A stretch of DNA of 7,313 nt from Anderseniella sp. (GCA_013041995.1 JABDRA010000677.1:1-7313); one strand, 5' to 3'; counted from the first letter of the stretch, positions 1 to 6,519 are shown. Notes: generated by a model not told the origin, from the letters alone. Numbers and translations are program-made.

Positions 1-120
1 CCTGTCATCCCCATGAAAATGGGGATCCATTGCCGATGAGGACGGTGTATGTCGCCAAGTATGGACTCCAGCCTTTATGGTTTTCCCGGACAGCAGAGAC
101 CTGCGCAGGCATGACGAATA
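1..120. repeat. Degenerate dispersed palindromic repeat, intergenic
   Basis: The left edge holds a non-coding palindromic stretch. Positions 7-14 and 19-26 form a perfect 8-bp stem (ATCCCCAT / ATGGGGAT) closed by a GAAA loop. The outer ends are also inverted: GTCAT at 4-8 pairs with ATGAC at 111-115, and GGATCCAT at 22-29 is loosely mirrored by ATGGACTCC at 61-69. This layout (GTCATnCCC, short hairpin, GGATCCA, then TGGACTCCAG, ending in GCAGGCATGACG) resembles small intergenic repeats scattered through many proteobacterial genomes. The family assignment is from memory of such elements. The element lies just past the argE stop and could act in mRNA 3' end formation, but no T-tract follows the hairpin on either strand. 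It may extend past the window edge. Confidence 0.5.
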
Positions 121-138
121 TAGCACATCTGACCCCGA

Positions 139-1302
139 TCAGGGCGTACTGAGTTCGTCACCCAGCTGGGCAAGAAACCTGTCGCACTCCACAAGCTGGC
201 TCGCGGCGATGAATTCGTCCGGCTTGTGGGCCTGGTCAATTGACCCCGGCCCGCAGATGACGGTCGACATGCCTGCTGCCTGGAAGTGGCCGGCTTCGGT
301 TCCGTAGGACACGACACCGGTGCGGTTTGAACCGGTCAGCCGCATGGCGAGCGACTTCGCCTCGCCGTCCGGTTCCGGCTCCAGTCCGGGCACATTGACG
401 TAATTGTCAGTCTCGATCCCAGCATCCGGATACGTCGCGCGAATGATCTCGTTGCGGGCTTTCACAAATCGCGCCACCCGGTCGCGAATTTCGCCGGTGT
501 CCTGATCCGGCAGCAAGCGTGCCTCCCAGGAGATTGTCGCCAGGTTGGGCACGATGTTGACCGTGGTGCCGGAATGGACGGCGCCCACGTGCACGGTCGT
601 AAAGGCCGGGTCGAACGGGCAGTCCTTGTTTTCCTTGTCGCGCATTTCCTGCGCAATGGTATTGATCTCGGTGATCAGCAGATTGGCTTCATTCAGCGCG
701 CTCCATCCCAGCGCCGGTTTGCTGGAGTGGGCTTCAACGCCGGTGATCGTGGTCACAAACGCCTGACACGCCTTCTGGCCTGTCATCACATCCATCATGG
801 TCGGTTCACCGACAACACAGACCGAAGGCGTCGGCATGTCATGGCCAAACCGCCTGACGGCAGGGATGACACCTTCACAGCTCACCTCTTCATCGCATGA
901 AAACACCAGATGAACCGGGCGGGCAAGATTGCGCGCCTTCAGGTGCGGGGCAGCCGCCAGACAGCACGCGAGAAAGCCTTTCATGTCGCATGTGCCACGG
1001 CCAAACAGATCGCCGTCGACATCGGTCATGGTGAACGGATCCGTCACCCAGGTCTGGCCGGTCACCGGGACCGTGTCAGTGTGGCCCGACAGAACCACGC
1101 CGCCATCAACCGCAGGGCCGATGCTGGCTACAAGATTGGTCTTGCCGGGCGCGTAATCTGCCCGGATCGTTTCGATGCCCTGGTCGCGCAGAAACGCCTC
1201 GGCAAATTCAATCAGCAGAAAATTGGAGTTGCACGACGTGGTGTCAAAACTGATCAGGTGTCCCAGCATTTCTGCTGATGACATGGGTTGCTGGCTGCTC
1301 AA
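139..1302 (-). CDS. argE: Acetylornithine deacetylase (M20 family metallohydrolase)
   Basis: A cytoplasmic zinc-dependent amidohydrolase of 387 residues, normal length for ArgE. The expected reaction is N2-acetyl-L-ornithine to L-ornithine plus acetate in arginine synthesis. The M20 metal and catalytic signature is complete: GHTDTVPV (His74, Asp76), the bridging Asp106 in GTCDMKG, the acidic pair Glu138-Glu139 in CDEEV, Glu166 in VGEPT, His192 in the lid-domain AHSS segment, and His339 in YGTEAGHF. The C-terminal GPGSIDQAHKPDEF block (352-364) is characteristic of ArgE rather than DapE. The start drawn here is TTG at 1302, with GGAG ten bases upstream. An ATG six codons in (1284) is a real alternative but has a poorer ribosome site. 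It lies 31 nt downstream of apaG on the same strand and is probably cotranscribed with it. Many bacteria of this class also carry ArgJ, so the physiological substrate could be another N-acyl amino acid. Confidence 0.9.
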   Translation of the reverse strand: MSSQQPMSSAEMLGHLISFDTTSCNSNFLLIEFAEAFLRDQGIETIRADYAPGKTNLVASIGPAVDGGVVLSGHTDTVPVTGQTWVTDPFTMTDVDGDLFGRGTCDMKGFLACCLAAAPHLKARNLARPVHLVFSCDEEVSCEGVIPAVRRFGHDMPTPSVCVVGEPTMMDVMTGQKACQAFVTTITGVEAHSSKPALGWSALNEANLLITEINTIAQEMRDKENKDCPFDPAFTTVHVGAVHSGTTVNIVPNLATISWEARLLPDQDTGEIRDRVARFVKARNEIIRATYPDAGIETDNYVNVPGLEPEPDGEAKSLAMRLTGSNRTGVVSYGTEAGHFQAAGMSTVICGPGSIDQAHKPDEFIAASQLVECDRFLAQLGDELSTP

Positions 1303-1333
1303 GGTCGGCGGTCTCCAAAATTCTCAAGGCACG

Positions 1334-1732
1334 TCAGTTGATCGTAAGTTGAGCATCTGGAGAGTCCAGCGAAAACGCCGGGACTTCAACCTGCAGCATT
1401 TCGCCGTTGGCCCCTTCCATCGTGTAAAAGCCTGCCATGAAACCACTTGGTGTGGCGAGCGGGCAACCGGAGGTGTACTCAAATCGCTCGCCGGGCCCGA
1501 GCGTCGGTTGCTTGCCGATAACGCCTTCCCCGTCGACATCCTGGCGCTGGCCGTTGGCATCAATGATTTCCCAATGACGTGTGCGCAGGGTAACGGTTTT
1601 GTCGCCCTTGTTTTCAATGGATACCGTATAAGCCCAGACATAGTAGTTTTCATCAGGGTCCGAGCGGTCGTCCAGGTATTGCGGCAGGACCGATACTTCT
1701 ATGTCGTGGGTAACCGCCTGATACATGTCCAT
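1334..1732 (-). CDS. apaG: ApaG domain protein (Co2+/Mg2+ efflux-associated)
   Basis: A 132-residue protein made almost entirely of one ApaG (DUF525) domain; the E. coli protein is about 125 residues. ApaG folds as a fibronectin-III-like beta-sandwich without a known active site. In enterobacteria, apaG (corD) mutants have altered cobalt resistance and magnesium efflux. The exact biochemical role is unresolved, and the eukaryotic homologues are protein-interaction domains. Visible signatures are YVWAYTVSIEN near residues 31-41, RTRHWEI near 51-57, and the glycine-rich GEGVIGKQP...GERFEYTSG...TPSGFMAGFY block at about residues 69-103. There is no signal peptide or membrane segment, so it should be cytoplasmic. 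The ATG at 1732 has a second in-frame ATG two codons later (1726), and neither has a strong Shine-Dalgarno sequence. It is the first gene of a likely apaG-argE unit and is divergent from dcd. Confidence 0.93.
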   Translation of the reverse strand: MDMYQAVTHDIEVSVLPQYLDDRSDPDENYYVWAYTVSIENKGDKTVTLRTRHWEIIDANGQRQDVDGEGVIGKQPTLGPGERFEYTSGCPLATPSGFMAGFYTMEGANGEMLQVEVPAFSLDSPDAQLTIN

Positions 1733-1921
1733 GATTCGCTTTGCCGTTGGTTGGTATGAGCGCCTTTGGCGGTTCCCGTGAAAGTTCGGGTCAAACGTCC
1801 TGGTGCGCCTGCTTATCCACGAAAATCAACCTGCATGCGACTGTCAAGTGGTCTCTACAGCCGACACCGAATGGCTGATATGCTAACTCTCTTTGCTGAA
1901 ACGCATCAGAAAGCATTACAG
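1733..1921. promoter_or_regulatory. Divergent apaG/dcd spacer with candidate promoter
   Basis: This 189-bp stretch should hold the promoters of both apaG (leftward) and dcd (rightward). Leftward, a perfect TTGACA -35 hexamer is read on the minus strand at 1847-1842. The element 17 bp further on is only TTTCGT (1824-1819), a poor -10, so the start point is uncertain. Rightward, TATGCT (1879-1884) is a possible -10 for dcd, but I see no good -35 at the right distance. A small CGCC/GGCG hairpin lies at 1761-1771. The reading frame of dcd stays open back to a TTG at 1766. Family length and the conserved N-terminus argue that this upstream part is not translated. Confidence 0.35.
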
Positions 1922-3022
1922 ATGACCACTCAAGCTGCAAATGGCATTGCGCCGGCCCATATTATCCGCCAGATGGTCGAGACCGGCCACATTATCGCTG
2001 AAACTGTGCTGGATGTGGATCAGGTGCAGCCGGCCAGCCTGGATTTGCGGCTGGGAGAGGTGGCCTGGCGGGTTCGTGCGTCGTTCATGCCCGGCCCGCG
2101 CCACACGGTTGCTGACCGGCTTGATCAGCTTTCCCTGCACAAGGTCGATCTGACGGACGGTGCGGTGCTGGAGGTTGGTTGTGTGTACATCGTACCGCTT
2201 TTGGAGTCGCTGGCGCTCGACGACACCATGTCAGCAGCGGCCAATCCCAAAAGCTCAACCGGCAGGCTGGATATTTTCACCCGTGTCATCGTCGACAACG
2301 CGGCCGAATTTGACACGGTGCCTGCCGGATACAAGGGCCCGCTCTATGCGGAAATATCGCCGCGGACCTTCCCGATCCTGGCTCGAACCGGTTCACGCCT
2401 GTCGCAAATCCGCTTTCGCTCCGGCAACGTGTCGCCCAGTGACGATCTGATCCATCAATTGCACAATGAAAAGCCGTTGGTCACGTCAGGAGACGTCTCC
2501 ATAGACAACGGCATCGCGTTAAGCGTCGACCTGTCGAGTTTCGATGACAATCAACCGGTCGGATTTCGCGCCAAGCGCCACTCCGGACTGGTGGACGTGG
2601 ACCGCAAGGCCGGGCTGGAGGTTCTCGATTACTGGGATCCGATCTGGCAGCGCGGTTCCCTGATCCTCGATCCGGACCAGTTCTACATTCTGGCCTCAAA
2701 GGAAGCGGTACGCGTGCCGCCGACCCATGCCGCTGAAATGGTACCGTTCAACCCGCTAGTTGGAGAGTTCCGCGTGCATTATGCCGGTTTTTTTGACCCG
2801 GGTTTCGGTGATGTGTCGGGCGACGGCGAAGGCTCGCGCGCCGTCCTGGAAGTGCGCAGCCATGACGTGCCGTTCATCCTTGAAGACGGCCAGATCATCG
2901 GCCGCCTGGTCTATGAACCCCTGAGCGAGGAGCCTGAAACCGTGTACGGCCAGGGCATCGGGTCGAACTACCAGAAGCAGGGCCTGAAGTTGTCCAAGCA
3001 TTTCAAGGCATTTGAGGGTTGA
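1922..3022 (+). CDS. dcd: dCTP deaminase, long two-domain alphaproteobacterial type
   Basis: Deaminates dCTP to dUTP, the main supply of dUMP for thymidylate synthesis; cytoplasmic. The 366-residue product is about twice the E. coli Dcd length (193) and matches the long form known in alphaproteobacteria, which appears to be two tandem dUTPase-fold halves. Visible motifs: QPASLDLRLG (36-45), the Dcd N-terminal signature; NPKSSTGRLD (108-117), equivalent to the RSSLARLG nucleotide-binding motif; YAEISPR and GSRLSQIRF (142-165) closing the first half. In the second half, FDPGFGD (291-297) is followed by AVLEVRSHD, whose Glu310 aligns by pattern with the catalytic Glu138 of E. coli Dcd, and by GQIIGRLVYEPL (323-334). 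The C-terminal YGQGIGSNYQKQG (342-354) resembles the lid that closes over the nucleotide. ATG 1922 was chosen because the conserved domain starts soon after it. Upstream in-frame starts (ATG 1871, ATG 1880, TTG 1766) have no better ribosome site. The gene is convergent with lepA across the inverted-repeat element. Confidence 0.9.
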   Translation: MTTQAANGIAPAHIIRQMVETGHIIAETVLDVDQVQPASLDLRLGEVAWRVRASFMPGPRHTVADRLDQLSLHKVDLTDGAVLEVGCVYIVPLLESLALDDTMSAAANPKSSTGRLDIFTRVIVDNAAEFDTVPAGYKGPLYAEISPRTFPILARTGSRLSQIRFRSGNVSPSDDLIHQLHNEKPLVTSGDVSIDNGIALSVDLSSFDDNQPVGFRAKRHSGLVDVDRKAGLEVLDYWDPIWQRGSLILDPDQFYILASKEAVRVPPTHAAEMVPFNPLVGEFRVHYAGFFDPGFGDVSGDGEGSRAVLEVRSHDVPFILEDGQIIGRLVYEPLSEEPETVYGQGIGSNYQKQGLKLSKHFKAFEG

Positions 3023-3078
3023 GAGGTTTGGTTTATTTCGCTCACGCAAGCAGCCTGACGGCTGCGCTCCGCGGGGGC

Positions 3079-3109
3079 GGGCCTGACCGGCCCGAGGCCC
3101 GTCGGGCCT
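3079..3109. repeat. Paired GC-rich hairpins in the element centre
   Basis: Two adjacent perfect stem-loops directly follow the left arm. GGGCC/GGCCC (3079-3083 with 3089-3093) encloses TGACC, and AGGCCC/GGGCCT (3095-3100 with 3104-3109) encloses GTC. No T-tract follows either, so neither is a standard intrinsic terminator. They add to the secondary structure of the dcd-lepA element. Confidence 0.6.
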
Positions 3110-3138
3110 AGTTGTCTCTTGGTGGTCGAACAGCTTAT

Positions 3139-3151
3139 CCGCCTTCGGCGG
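3139..3151. repeat. Small CCGCC-TTC-GGCGG hairpin in the element centre
   Basis: A perfect 5-bp stem with a TTC loop lies near the middle of the inverted-repeat element. With the hairpins at 3079-3109 and a GCGC-GAA-GCGC stem at 3199-3209, it shows that the central part is itself strongly structured. No T-run follows. Confidence 0.5.
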
Positions 3152-3258
3152 GCCGTTCTCCGACCCTGAATGACCCTAGTGGTGAACTCCAATCCGAGGC
3201 GCGAAGCGCGCCCCCGCGGAGCGCAGCCGTCAGGCTGCTTGCGTGAGCGAGATAAACA

Positions 3259-5061
3259 TCAATTCTCGTCCATCTTCAACGCCGCTATAAACGCGTTTTG
3301 CGGGATTTCGACGCGGCCGAACTGGCGCATCTTCTTCTTGCCTTCCTTCTGCTTGTCCAGCAGCTTGCGCTTGCGCGAGACATCGCCGCCATAACATTTC
3401 GCCGTCACGTCCTTGCGCATGGCCGAAATGGTTTCACGCGCAATCACCCGCCCGCCAATGGCCGCCTGGATGGGGATCTTGAACATGTGGCGCGGGATCA
3501 GGTCTTTCAGTTTTTCGACCATTGCCCGGCCGCGTTGTTCAGCCCGTCCGGCATGCACGATCATGGCCAGCGCATCCACTGGCTCTTCATTGACCAGCAC
3601 GTGCATGCGTACCAGGTTGCCCGGCTCGTATCCGGTCATCTGGTAGTCGAAACTGGCATAACCGCGCGTCACCGACTTCAGCCGGTCATAGAAATCAAAC
3701 ACCACTTCATTGAGCGGCAGGTCATAGATCAGCATGGCGCGCGAGCCTGCATAGGTCAGCTCCTTCTGCCGTCCGCGGCGGTCTTCGCACAATTTTAGAA
3801 CCGCACCCAGATATTCATCCGGTACCAGGATGGTCGCCTGAATCCACGGTTCATCAATGGTGTCGATATAGTTGGGTTCAGGCATGTCGGCCGGATTATG
3901 GAGTTCCAGCACGTCGCCCTTGATCTGGTGGATGTGGTAGATTACCGACGGTGCCGTTGTGATCAGGTCTATATTGAATTCCCGTTCCAGCCGGTCGCGC
4001 ACGATCTCCAGGTGCAGAAGGCCCAGGAACCCGCAGCGGAAGCCGAAGCCGAGTGCGGCTGAGGTTTCCATTTCATACGAGAAACTCGCATCGTTCAGTC
4101 GCAGCCTGCCCATGGCCTCGCGCAGGTCTTCAAATTCAGCCGTATCAACGGGGAAGAAACCGGCAAATACCACGGGCTGTGCCGGTTTGAAGCCGGGCAG
4201 GGCGTCGGCGCACGGGCGTTTTTCTTCCGTTACCGTGTCACCGACACGCGTGTCCGCCACTTCCTTGATGGCCGCGGTAAAAAAGCCGATTTCGCCGGGG
4301 CCGAGGTCGGCCACCATTTCCTGTTTCGGGCGGAATACACCGACCCGGTCGACAAGGTAATTTGCGTCGGTGGACATCAGCTTGATGCGCGTGCCCTTTT
4401 TGAGCCGGCCGTCCAGTATGCGCACCAGCACGATGACACCGAGATAGGCATCGTACCAGCTGTCGACCAGCAAGGCCTTCAGCGGTTGCTCCGCGTCGCC
4501 TTTCGGCGCCGGCAACTTGTGGACGATTGCTTCCAGGACTTCCTTGATGCCGATGCCGGTCTTGGCGGAAATTTCCAATGCACCCGATGCATCAAGCCCG
4601 ATCACATCTTCAATCTGCTGGCGTACCCGGTCGGGTTCGGCCGCAGGCAGGTCAACCTTGTTGAGGACGGGCACAATCTCGTGGTCGTTCTCGATCGCCT
4701 GGTACACATTGGCCAGCGTTTGCGCTTCCACGCCCTGGGCGGCATCGACCACCAGCAGGGACCCTTCCACCGCGGCCAGCGACCGGTTGACCTCATAGGC
4801 AAAATCAACATGGCCCGGTGTGTCGATCAGGTTCAGTTCGTACGTCTCGCCATTGTCTGCCGTGTACTCGAGGCGCACCGTCTGCGCCTTCACGGTAATG
4901 CCGCGCTCGCGCTCGATGTCCATGGAGTCGAGCACCTGCTCCGTCATCTCGCGCGCCGTCAGTCCGCCACACGTCTGGATCAGCCGGTCAGCCAGTGTCG
5001 ACTTGCCGTGGTCGATATGCGCAACGATGGAAAAATTGCGGATGTGCGATGTATCTGTCAT
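3259..5061 (-). CDS. lepA: Elongation factor 4 (LepA), ribosomal back-translocase GTPase
   Basis: A translational GTPase that binds post-translocation ribosomes, promotes back-translocation or remodelling of stalled elongation complexes, and contributes to 30S biogenesis and stress translation; cytoplasmic or membrane-associated. The 600-residue product is the usual LepA length. All GTPase motifs are intact: G1 AHIDHGKST (14-22), G2 RGIT (53-56), G3 DTPGH with His84 (80-84), G4 NKVD (134-137) and G5 SAK (165-167). The LepA-specific C-terminal domain is present, including the basic GGDVSRKRKLLDKQKEGKK stretch and the RQFGRVEIPQ segment near the end. The reading frame stays open 33 codons further upstream to a TTG (5160). 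ATG 5061 was chosen because the canonical N-terminus (RNFSIVAHIDHG) follows it at once and the total matches the family. It is not beside lepB as in enterobacteria and appears monocistronic. Its TGA abuts the inverted-repeat element. Confidence 0.97.
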   Translation of the reverse strand: MTDTSHIRNFSIVAHIDHGKSTLADRLIQTCGGLTAREMTEQVLDSMDIERERGITVKAQTVRLEYTADNGETYELNLIDTPGHVDFAYEVNRSLAAVEGSLLVVDAAQGVEAQTLANVYQAIENDHEIVPVLNKVDLPAAEPDRVRQQIEDVIGLDASGALEISAKTGIGIKEVLEAIVHKLPAPKGDAEQPLKALLVDSWYDAYLGVIVLVRILDGRLKKGTRIKLMSTDANYLVDRVGVFRPKQEMVADLGPGEIGFFTAAIKEVADTRVGDTVTEEKRPCADALPGFKPAQPVVFAGFFPVDTAEFEDLREAMGRLRLNDASFSYEMETSAALGFGFRCGFLGLLHLEIVRDRLEREFNIDLITTAPSVIYHIHQIKGDVLELHNPADMPEPNYIDTIDEPWIQATILVPDEYLGAVLKLCEDRRGRQKELTYAGSRAMLIYDLPLNEVVFDFYDRLKSVTRGYASFDYQMTGYEPGNLVRMHVLVNEEPVDALAMIVHAGRAEQRGRAMVEKLKDLIPRHMFKIPIQAAIGGRVIARETISAMRKDVTAKCYGGDVSRKRKLLDKQKEGKKKMRQFGRVEIPQNAFIAALKMDEN

Positions 5062-5196
5062 GCGCTGGTGTTTGGCAGCGGATGAGGTTTCCGTCAAGCG
5101 GACAAATTGCTCTACTGAAGTTCTGACCATTGCCGGTATACTGGTTTTACAGGCAGGCAACAGCAGATCAACACGGGCGAAAGGGTTTCATGGTTC
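5062..5196. promoter_or_regulatory. Divergent lepA/MFS spacer with candidate promoters
   Basis: This 135-bp gap should contain promoters for lepA (leftward) and the transporter (rightward). Rightward, TATACT (5137-5142) is a good -10 match, with a weak -35 CTGAAG (5115-5120) 16 bp before it. Leftward, TTGATC (5171-5166) and TAAAAC (5149-5144) are 16 bp apart and could drive lepA. An inverted pair TTGCC (5130-5134) / GGCAA (5156-5160) brackets both -10 candidates and might be an operator. There is no regulator gene next to it to support this. All are eye-matched candidates. Confidence 0.3.
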
Positions 5197-5204
5197 ATGG
5201 TTGA
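5189..5204 (+). promoter_or_regulatory. Duplicated start region with overlapping 4-codon ORF
   Basis: CATGGTT occurs twice in tandem (5189-5195 and 5196-5202), giving two ATGs seven bases apart in different frames. The Shine-Dalgarno-like AAGGG (5181-5185) is 4 nt from the first ATG (5190) and 11 nt from the second (5197), which starts the transporter. The first ATG opens a 4-codon frame (M-V-H-G) that stops at TGA 5202-5204, overlapping transporter codons 2-3. Initiation at the first ATG would compete with, or couple to, transporter translation. No upstream in-frame start for the transporter is visible, so 5197 remains its start. Confidence 0.45.
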
Positions 5205-6372
5205 GGTCGCAGAACCGCAACCGGGTGGACGCGCCGGACTTTTGGCCATCCTGTCGCTGGGAAATTTTGCCATAGGCATGGGAGCGTTTGTCGTCATCGG
5301 CATTCTCACTCCGCTGGCGTCAAACCTGGCTATGAGCAACGCCGAGGCCGGGCTTGTCCTGACGGTCTACGCCATCGCCTATGCGGTCTGCTCGCCATTG
5401 CTGGTCAGCCTGACCGGCGCGCTTCCCCGCCGCGTGGTCCTGGTTGCCGGGCTGTCATTGTTTCTGCTGGCGGCGGTGTTAAGCGCTGTGGCGATATCGC
5501 CTGCGACCCTGTTTGCCGCGCGCATTGTTGCAGCGGCAGGAGCCGGTATCTACACCCCTGTGGCGGCGGCTGTGGCTGTGTCATGCAGTGCGCCGGCGCA
5601 ACGCGGGAGGGCACTGTCCACGGTGTTCTTCGGGCTCACTCTGGCGCAGGTTCTGGGCGTGCCGATAGGAAGCTGGGCCGGCTATACCTACGGCTGGCAG
5701 GCGGCGTTCTGGATTGTCGCTGTTATCACCGGTGTCAGCCTGGCTGGCGTCATAGCGCTGGTTCCCCGTCGGGTGCCGTTTCAACCGACGTCCCTGACCA
5801 GTCTGGGCAAGGTGCTGTCCGCGCCCCGCATTATGCTGGCTGTTACCTTCACGATCTCCTTTCTCGGGGCCAATTACATCCTCTACACCTATATCGCGCC
5901 GTTGCTGGAAGCGAGAATGGGCTTTGGCCGCAACGGTGTTACGTTCATGCTGACACTGTTTGGCCTGGGCGCTGTCGTCGGTAATATCCTGGGCGGATTC
6001 CTGACGGATCGTGTCGGCGGCTTCAGGACACTGATCGTGCTGTGCGTGGCGCAGATCATGGTCCTGCCGATGTTTTCACTGCTGCCGTTTCCCGAAGCCC
6101 TGGTGGCCGCGGCCATGTTCGGATGGAGCGTAGTCGGCTGGTCGTTCATGGTGCCGCAGCAGGCCCGTCTGATCGAGCTTGCGCCGGACCAGCAAAACAT
6201 CGTGCTGTCGCTCAATTCAGCCTGCATCTATCTGGGGGCATCCCTTGGATCAGCCCTTGGCGCGCTGGTGATTTCGACCTGGAGTATTGCAGCAGCCGGG
6301 GTGGCCGCCGCCATCGCCATGAGCGCTGCATTTGTACATCTGTTGCTGTCGGCGTCGCTGCAGCAGGAGTAG
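5197..6372 (+). CDS. MFS transporter, DHA1 (AraJ/YdhP-like) efflux type
   Basis: A 391-residue inner-membrane protein of the major facilitator superfamily, probably a proton-coupled exporter; the substrate cannot be told from sequence. Hydrophobic stretches fit 12 transmembrane helices at about residues 14-40, 50-72, 78-100, 103-128, 140-162, 168-189, 211-236, 246-268, 276-294, 299-318, 335-358 and 363-386. The cytoplasmic loop between helices 8 and 9 carries a motif-A-like GGFLTDRVGGFR (266-277). The first-half copy between helices 2 and 3 is degraded (TGALPRR). GVPIGSWAGYTYGWQAAFW (154-172) fits the helix 5 motif typical of drug/sugar antiporters of the DHA1 class, followed by helix 6. Homologues are annotated as arabinose, purine or multidrug efflux proteins. 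It is divergent from lepA with no regulator beside it. Translation starts at ATG 5197 inside a duplicated heptamer. Confidence 0.85.
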   Translation: MVEVAEPQPGGRAGLLAILSLGNFAIGMGAFVVIGILTPLASNLAMSNAEAGLVLTVYAIAYAVCSPLLVSLTGALPRRVVLVAGLSLFLLAAVLSAVAISPATLFAARIVAAAGAGIYTPVAAAVAVSCSAPAQRGRALSTVFFGLTLAQVLGVPIGSWAGYTYGWQAAFWIVAVITGVSLAGVIALVPRRVPFQPTSLTSLGKVLSAPRIMLAVTFTISFLGANYILYTYIAPLLEARMGFGRNGVTFMLTLFGLGAVVGNILGGFLTDRVGGFRTLIVLCVAQIMVLPMFSLLPFPEALVAAAMFGWSVVGWSFMVPQQARLIELAPDQQNIVLSLNSACIYLGASLGSALGALVISTWSIAAAGVAAAIAMSAAFVHLLLSASLQQE

Positions 6373-6519
6373 GGCCAGTTGTTTTAGGCTCCAAGCCTGG
6401 TTACGGGCCCCGAATGTCTGCATCCATAGTTCCACCTTTAGGAGTTATGTTAAGCAATCCGTAGTCTGATTTTTTGTAACATGTTGGCTATTCAAAACTG
6501 TGTTTGATGGGGAGCTGCC
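6373..6519. other. Intergenic spacer: weak hairpin and upstream inverted repeat
   Basis: This 147-bp gap separates the transporter from the EF-hand gene and is visibly more AT-rich than the genes around it. A 5-bp AGGCT/AGCCT hairpin (6386-6398) could be nested in GGGCC/GGCCC (6372-6376 with 6406-6410). No T-tract follows, so it is only a weak terminator candidate for the transporter. A 6-bp inverted repeat ATGTTA (6447-6452) / TAACAT (6477-6482) with a 24-bp spacer lies 38 bp before the EF-hand start codon and includes a run of six Ts (6470-6475); it could be an operator. I see no convincing -35/-10 pair. Confidence 0.3.

Larger units (their letters stand above)
3031..3257. repeat. 227-bp inverted-repeat (REP/BIME- or MITE-like) element
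   Basis: The left arm (3031-3079) and right arm (3209-3257) are 49-bp inverted copies differing only at 3037/3251. They flank a 129-bp centre. Each arm contains its own 6-bp hairpin with a 4-nt loop, GCAGCC/GGCTGC (3050-3065 and 3223-3238). The layout therefore resembles two REP units in opposite orientation, as in a BIME. It starts 8 bp after the dcd stop and ends 1 bp before the lepA stop codon, filling the convergent gap. Transcripts from either side would form a very stable stem, so it may serve as a bidirectional terminator or mRNA 3' stabiliser (inference). There is no open reading frame for a transposase in it and no clear target-site duplication. It could be a non-autonomous element moved in trans, for example by a REP-associated transposase elsewhere in the genome. 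Confidence 0.85.

Noticed and set aside
574..900. Plus-strand open frames antisense to argE
   Set aside because: The opposite strand carries an intact M20 peptidase signature throughout; these frames are by-products of codon bias.
1175..1759. 194-codon plus-strand open frame crossing argE and apaG
   Set aside because: It covers two well-identified minus-strand genes in antisense and shows no domain; it is a shadow frame.
1772..1787. GTTC-N8-GTTC direct repeat upstream of dcd, like an alphaproteobacterial LexA box
   Set aside because: The known box is GTTC-N7-GTTC; the spacer here is one base too long, and short GTTC pairs are common by chance.
1766..1921. In-frame 52-codon N-terminal extension of dcd from TTG 1766
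   Set aside because: The basic, unconserved extension precedes the family's normal N-terminus, no good ribosome site supports TTG, and the region should hold promoters.
3298..3798. 166-codon plus-strand open frame opposite the 3' part of lepA
   Set aside because: It is a mirror of the conserved LepA C-terminal domain; no motif and no independent start signal was found.
4486..5085. 199-codon plus-strand open frame opposite the 5' part of lepA
   Set aside because: It lies fully antisense to the strongly conserved lepA GTPase domain, is rich in His/Arg/Leu as expected from the complement of a GC-rich gene, and has no recognisable motif.
5062..5160. In-frame upstream extension of lepA (TTG 5160, ATG 5130)
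   Set aside because: LepA proteins begin a few residues before RNFSIVAHIDHG; starting at 5061 gives the usual 600 residues, and the extension has no family support.
5889..6227. 112-codon minus-strand open frame within the MFS gene
   Set aside because: It is antisense to transmembrane helices 7-11 of an intact transporter, with no motif or start context of its own.
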